From Musa acuminata AAA Group (taxonomy: Eukaryota > Streptophyta > Magnoliopsida > Zingiberales > Musaceae), in contig NC_088330.1 in assembly GCF_036884655.1 (NCBI RefSeq), forward strand, positions 34,329,001 through 34,393,000: 64,000 bases of DNA. Direction: 5' to 3'. The position numbers and the translations under genes were made by a program. Below, piece after piece: positions 60,332 through 64,000 of this stretch (within the stretch, counting starts at the first letter, position 1; each line of letters begins with the position of its first letter). A model generated the notes under the pieces. That model did no database searches. It saw only the letters and a list, made by a program, of their open reading frames with translations, and was not told the origin of the DNA.

Positions 60332-61797
60332 ATAAGAATAGATGAAACATTCGTTGAACGCATAGGTTAACTAATCAAACTATAAGCTTAATAAATTTGT
60401 AAAAATTAATATTATAATCTATTAAAATATAAAATTTATATCTTAAAAAAAAATTGAAGTGATAATGATGAAGTTCAAACCAAAAACGTTTCGATGATTT
60501 GTTAAGAGTCTTTCTCAACTAAGCTAGTCAGTACTATATCAGATGTTTCGATCCCTTAATTTTCGATAAGTAGATTTGATAATAAAATATATTATAGATA
60601 ATATTATAAAAACTATTTTTATAGTACAATAAAAAGAAATGACAAAGATAAAGAGAAATGAATATAATAATATTTTTCTCTTTTTCATCTTGATAATGAG
60701 AAATACTTCAATACATTTGGGATAAAAAATCAAATATTTTGATAAACAAATAAAGATCTTAATTGCCACGATCCTGAACAAAAATCTTTATGCTGATAGC
60801 TATGAAAGATCAAATTCTTTGCATTACAACACTCATGCATTAATCTCAAATGTTATTGCCAATGAATGTTTGGATTCAAAAATTGTATCATCAGTATTTT
60901 CTACTAGTGATTGGCACTAACACCAATCAACCAACAAAATTCTCAACAGCACTATCATGAACTAATTGTGGTTTTTCATTTTTAAGCGCAACTCACACTT
61001 GCATCATAATTTAATTTATTTTGTCCTCGTAATATAACATTAGAATTTATATGTCGCAATGTATCGATTGGATCTAAATTATATCGAGGTTTCAGCATCT
61101 ATCTCGAAATATCCCAATTAATCTCATGTCAAAAATAGGTATATTAATGTTATTCCATAAATTTTGGATAGTATAATCATGTGTACCAATTATGAGTTTT
61201 CCATTGATTACTAATTCATCAATTTTATTTGACCTAAATCATTAATCAAAATATTTAAACTAAAATTAATAATTATATATTTATCAAACATTTATAAGTC
61301 AATCTTAGTCTTATCTATTTTGGACGTGAGACTAATCATGTTGTTATAATGATGATTACTTTTGATAGCTGTAGGAGTTTTACAATGCAAAGCATGCAAA
61401 TAGGAAATAGAAAAAGCTTAAAGGGATTGGATGCAAAATATTTGGATCTGTTTAGAGGTAATAACAAAGATAAGAGTAACAAAGTTCTTGTTTTTGGATA
61501 GCAATAGTAGTAGCTTAAATATCCCAAATTGGTAGAGAATGGTCCAAGTAGAGACATATTTGGGAGTTTCTCTAGCAAATTCTTACAATATCACAAGACA
61601 ATAATTGCAGGTGCATGTGACGAATTACTGTGTCGAAGGCACAGGATGTGAAGTTCTACATGTATGTGAGCTGCAACATACAGATTCATAGTGGTGTACA
61701 TATGTATATGTTGGATATCCCATATATGGTTCCAAGGTGTGTAACTCCATGATGCAATAAGCTCTAAGTAGAACCAATGGAAGGAAAAGAGAGGAGT
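60331..61797. other. AT-rich intergenic DNA
   Basis: No gene is supported. Open frames at 60539-60781 and 61336-61578 are low-complexity and hydrophobic by base composition. The part next to 61797 is the likely 3' UTR of the carboxypeptidase-like gene. Confidence 0.5.
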
Positions 61798-63939
61798 TCA
61801 TAGATGTTCATGAAAAATCCACCTTTGAATCAAAGCCAAGCATTGCTTTGGCCTGTACTCTGGAGCTGTGTGACCACCACCCTACACAAAATAAATATAT
61901 AAATCACCAAAAAATAAAGAGCAAGACGGATATGCATGCAACATAACCTCCCTATTTATCTTAAATTTGTTCTCCTAGCCCAAAAAACAAAAAAATTATG
62001 GTTTTGATTAACTCGCCTTCACAGTAGCAAATGTCAAATTGTTGGCATATTTCATTGTATACCTAGTAAACAAAGATCATGGTAATCAGAATGAGAATGT
62101 AGCGGTATTGTTATAGGAGAAATCTTTGAACCACAACATCTTTGACACTGTCACAAAGCTCACCCAGCAACTTGGCCTTCTACATGCCAAGATCTCCAAT
62201 CATCCACAAGCGAGAAGTTGAGAGATTTTATCCATGCCTTTGTGCCCACAAATGGTATGTAGAGGTCGTGATCACCGCTGTATGTGAAGATGCCACAAGA
62301 AACAGTGAGATGCTGTTAAGTGCAACATCACATTTGCATTGATCGGTATCAACACTGTATTAAGTATTACCTGTACACCAAAGCACGGAAGCCTCTGGTT
62401 GTAAGGTTGAGATGATACTCTAAGTTACTTTTGAGTCCCTTTGCATATGGCAAATCACTGTTGCACCTCTGCCATTCTTCGACTGTTCCCTGCATCATCA
62501 TCAATTTTTTAGTCTTATGTTTAAGCAGAAGAATAAGTTATATTGGAGAAATCAGGATAGCGTAAAGCTGCGGCTGCTGCCCAAGATATTTTACTCCTTG
62601 TTAAGGGATGAGTACTTAAGTCTATTATTGATAGGGGAAATATTCTCAACCAATAACAGTACGTGGCTGCTTGATTGACATAAATAAGACAAAGCCTGCC
62701 CCTTTGGTCCGCCCACGTAGACATAAGTCCAAAAGAGACGGTTTTGGATTGTTCCCTCAAAAAATATTATATATGATATTCCCCTCCTTTTTACCTAGTA
62801 CAAAAAGCTATCTTCGGCATAATAATCGAGGTAGAAAACCTTTTTACTATTTTCACCCATCCACCTCGGGCCTCACTTGAGTGCCAGAGGGACCAAGTCG
62901 GGAAATCCACACCTGAACTCAGTCTTTGTGCAAGTCATCCACATGAGCACATCCACCTCAAGTCAAGAGAATTCCATAGATCCCTTGGTGGCCACCTCAT
63001 CACTCTTATGCACACGGACCTGAACCACATAAGGTTGAATTGGATGTCACCGATTTTTCTCCTAACAATTACTAAACCCGAAGCTGCTGCCCCTATGAAG
63101 TTTATTCCTTTTGCCTGGCTAGGTGCCAAAACTGGATTTTGCATCTATGGACTGCAATGCATTCAAGTTCTACAAGAGAAGCATTCTTTCTGTTTGCAGA
63201 ATCTACTCTGGCCCAGGTGGCCTTCTTGACTGTCTCTCAACTTGGAAAGTTGTCCATTGTTCCTAAGCAGCTTTCAAGTTTAGCTGTTTGTACTCTGTAG
63301 CTATATGGATGCAAATTTGGTTGGGAAGAAACAATTTGGTGTTCACAATAGGACTTGCAGTAATGTCAATTTGCACAGCTCCCGGTCAACTAATCAAGTT
63401 TATTACAGAAAGAAGAAATCTTTTTTGTTGCTTAAATTAACCGGGCATGATACTTGCTCCTCTTGTTTTCTTTCTTTTTATCTCTATTCTCTCTTTCCTT
63501 TTTCTCTTTTGTAATTCCTACTATGTTTTTTATAATAAAAACTATTAGGTTGTTCCACTAATTTTTTATAATAGATCTTTCTTTTTCTCTGCATCTTCGT
63601 TCTCCCTTTTTTTTTAACTTTTGAGAAGCTTTATTCTCCAGTGTGTTATCCTCCTCATGTCCTTACATAGAAATGCAATAATCTTACAGTAATAGCTTCA
63701 ATGTGGCACATTTTTTTTCCATTCTCATTTTCTATATTTAAAGAACTAATTTACTTCTGGTAATAAAAAAGAATTTCAATCAAGAATGCATTTGAACCAA
63801 GCCATTGCTCAATCTTCTGAAACTTTCTTGTTCTCATTATATATATGAAGGGTTTGGAAGAGCATACCTTCTTGATATGGAGAGCCTGTCTCACAGCATT
63901 GCTATTTGCCCAATAGTAGGACAGAAAATAAGCATAACC
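61798..63939 (-). CDS. Serine carboxypeptidase-like protein, 3' half (runs off window)
   Basis: SCPL proteins are secreted or vacuolar alpha/beta-hydrolases; some trim peptides, others are acyltransferases. Five 3' exons are visible: 63939-63868, 62489-62371, 62277-62164, 62062-62017 and 61881-61798. They join in phase to about 143 residues plus a stop. Diagnostic blocks: [20 protein letters not shown], then [28 protein letters not shown] with the catalytic Asp, and [11 protein letters not shown] with the catalytic His. The catalytic Ser exon lies beyond 64000. The frame is intact as far as it can be seen. The intron after exon 62062-62017 has a GC donor in a perfect context (AAG|GCGAGT) with an AG acceptor (tgtgtag). 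The first visible intron is 1.4 kb and contains GC-richer inserted-looking DNA. Confidence 0.9.
62600..63240. repeat. Possible LTR fragment inside the carboxypeptidase-like intron
   Basis: This part of the 1.4-kb intron is GC-richer than the rest. It contains sequence such as cttgagtgccagagggacca and agtcgggaaatcc that reminds me of the 3' part of gypsy-type LTRs in monocots. No TG...CA ends or target duplication were identified. It may be only an old fragment. Confidence 0.3.
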
Positions 63940-64000
63940 CTGCAATAAGAGATTGTTGATGTGTAAGCAAAAAGGCTTGAAGATATAAGAAAAGCAAAAA

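Noticed and set aside
1..64000. CRISPR arrays, rRNA, operons or bacterial features
   Set aside because: None seen; intron structure and retroelements show a plant nuclear genome.

Overview
This is a window of plant nuclear DNA. It has split genes with GT-AG introns (and one GC-AG intron), an AT-rich background, GC-rich exons, many (GA)n and (TA)n microsatellites, and Ty1/copia, LINE and fold-back elements. The YABBY gene is closer to rice DROOPING LEAF than to dicot CRABS CLAW, so a monocot is likely. A Zingiberales (banana-type) genome is my guess from the repeat character; it is not proven.

Layout. 0-6 kb: a decayed SPIRAL1-like microtubule gene (+), then two fold-back elements. 6.2-8.1 kb: single-copy-looking DNA without a clear gene. 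8.1-10.9 kb: an intact two-exon CYP78A cytochrome P450 (+) with a TATA box and an upstream GC island holding three G-boxes. 11-15 kb: mostly non-coding DNA. 15.1-26.4 kb: a three-level nest of mobile elements. A copia element (-) is split by a LINE (+), which is split by a 1,545-bp solo LTR with a perfect 5-bp target duplication. 30.3-35.3 kb: a seven-exon DROOPING LEAF/CRABS CLAW-class YABBY gene (+). 37.4-38.2 kb: a BIG GRAIN 1-like gene (-) broken by one frameshift. Directly upstream of it lies a gag-less copia element (38.5-41.8 kb) whose LTR carries a TATA box pointing at the gene. 43.7 kb: a small cysteine-rich membrane protein (+). 47.7-60 kb: four small genes on the minus strand: a two-TM acidic protein, a NOXY2-like mitochondrial peptide, an RNase P P38-like protein, and a plastid-type small membrane protein. 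61.8-64 kb: the 3' half of a serine carboxypeptidase-like gene (-), running off the window.

Three genes (CYP78A, the YABBY gene, BIG GRAIN 1-like) belong to families known for control of organ size or identity, but nothing in the sequence shows joint regulation. I found no convincing new biological system. The most informative items are the nested insertions, the frameshifted BIG GRAIN 1-like gene with an LTR promoter in front of it, the GC-AG intron, and a possibly lost splice donor in the NOXY2-like gene. All gene calls rest on reading translations and splice signals by eye.
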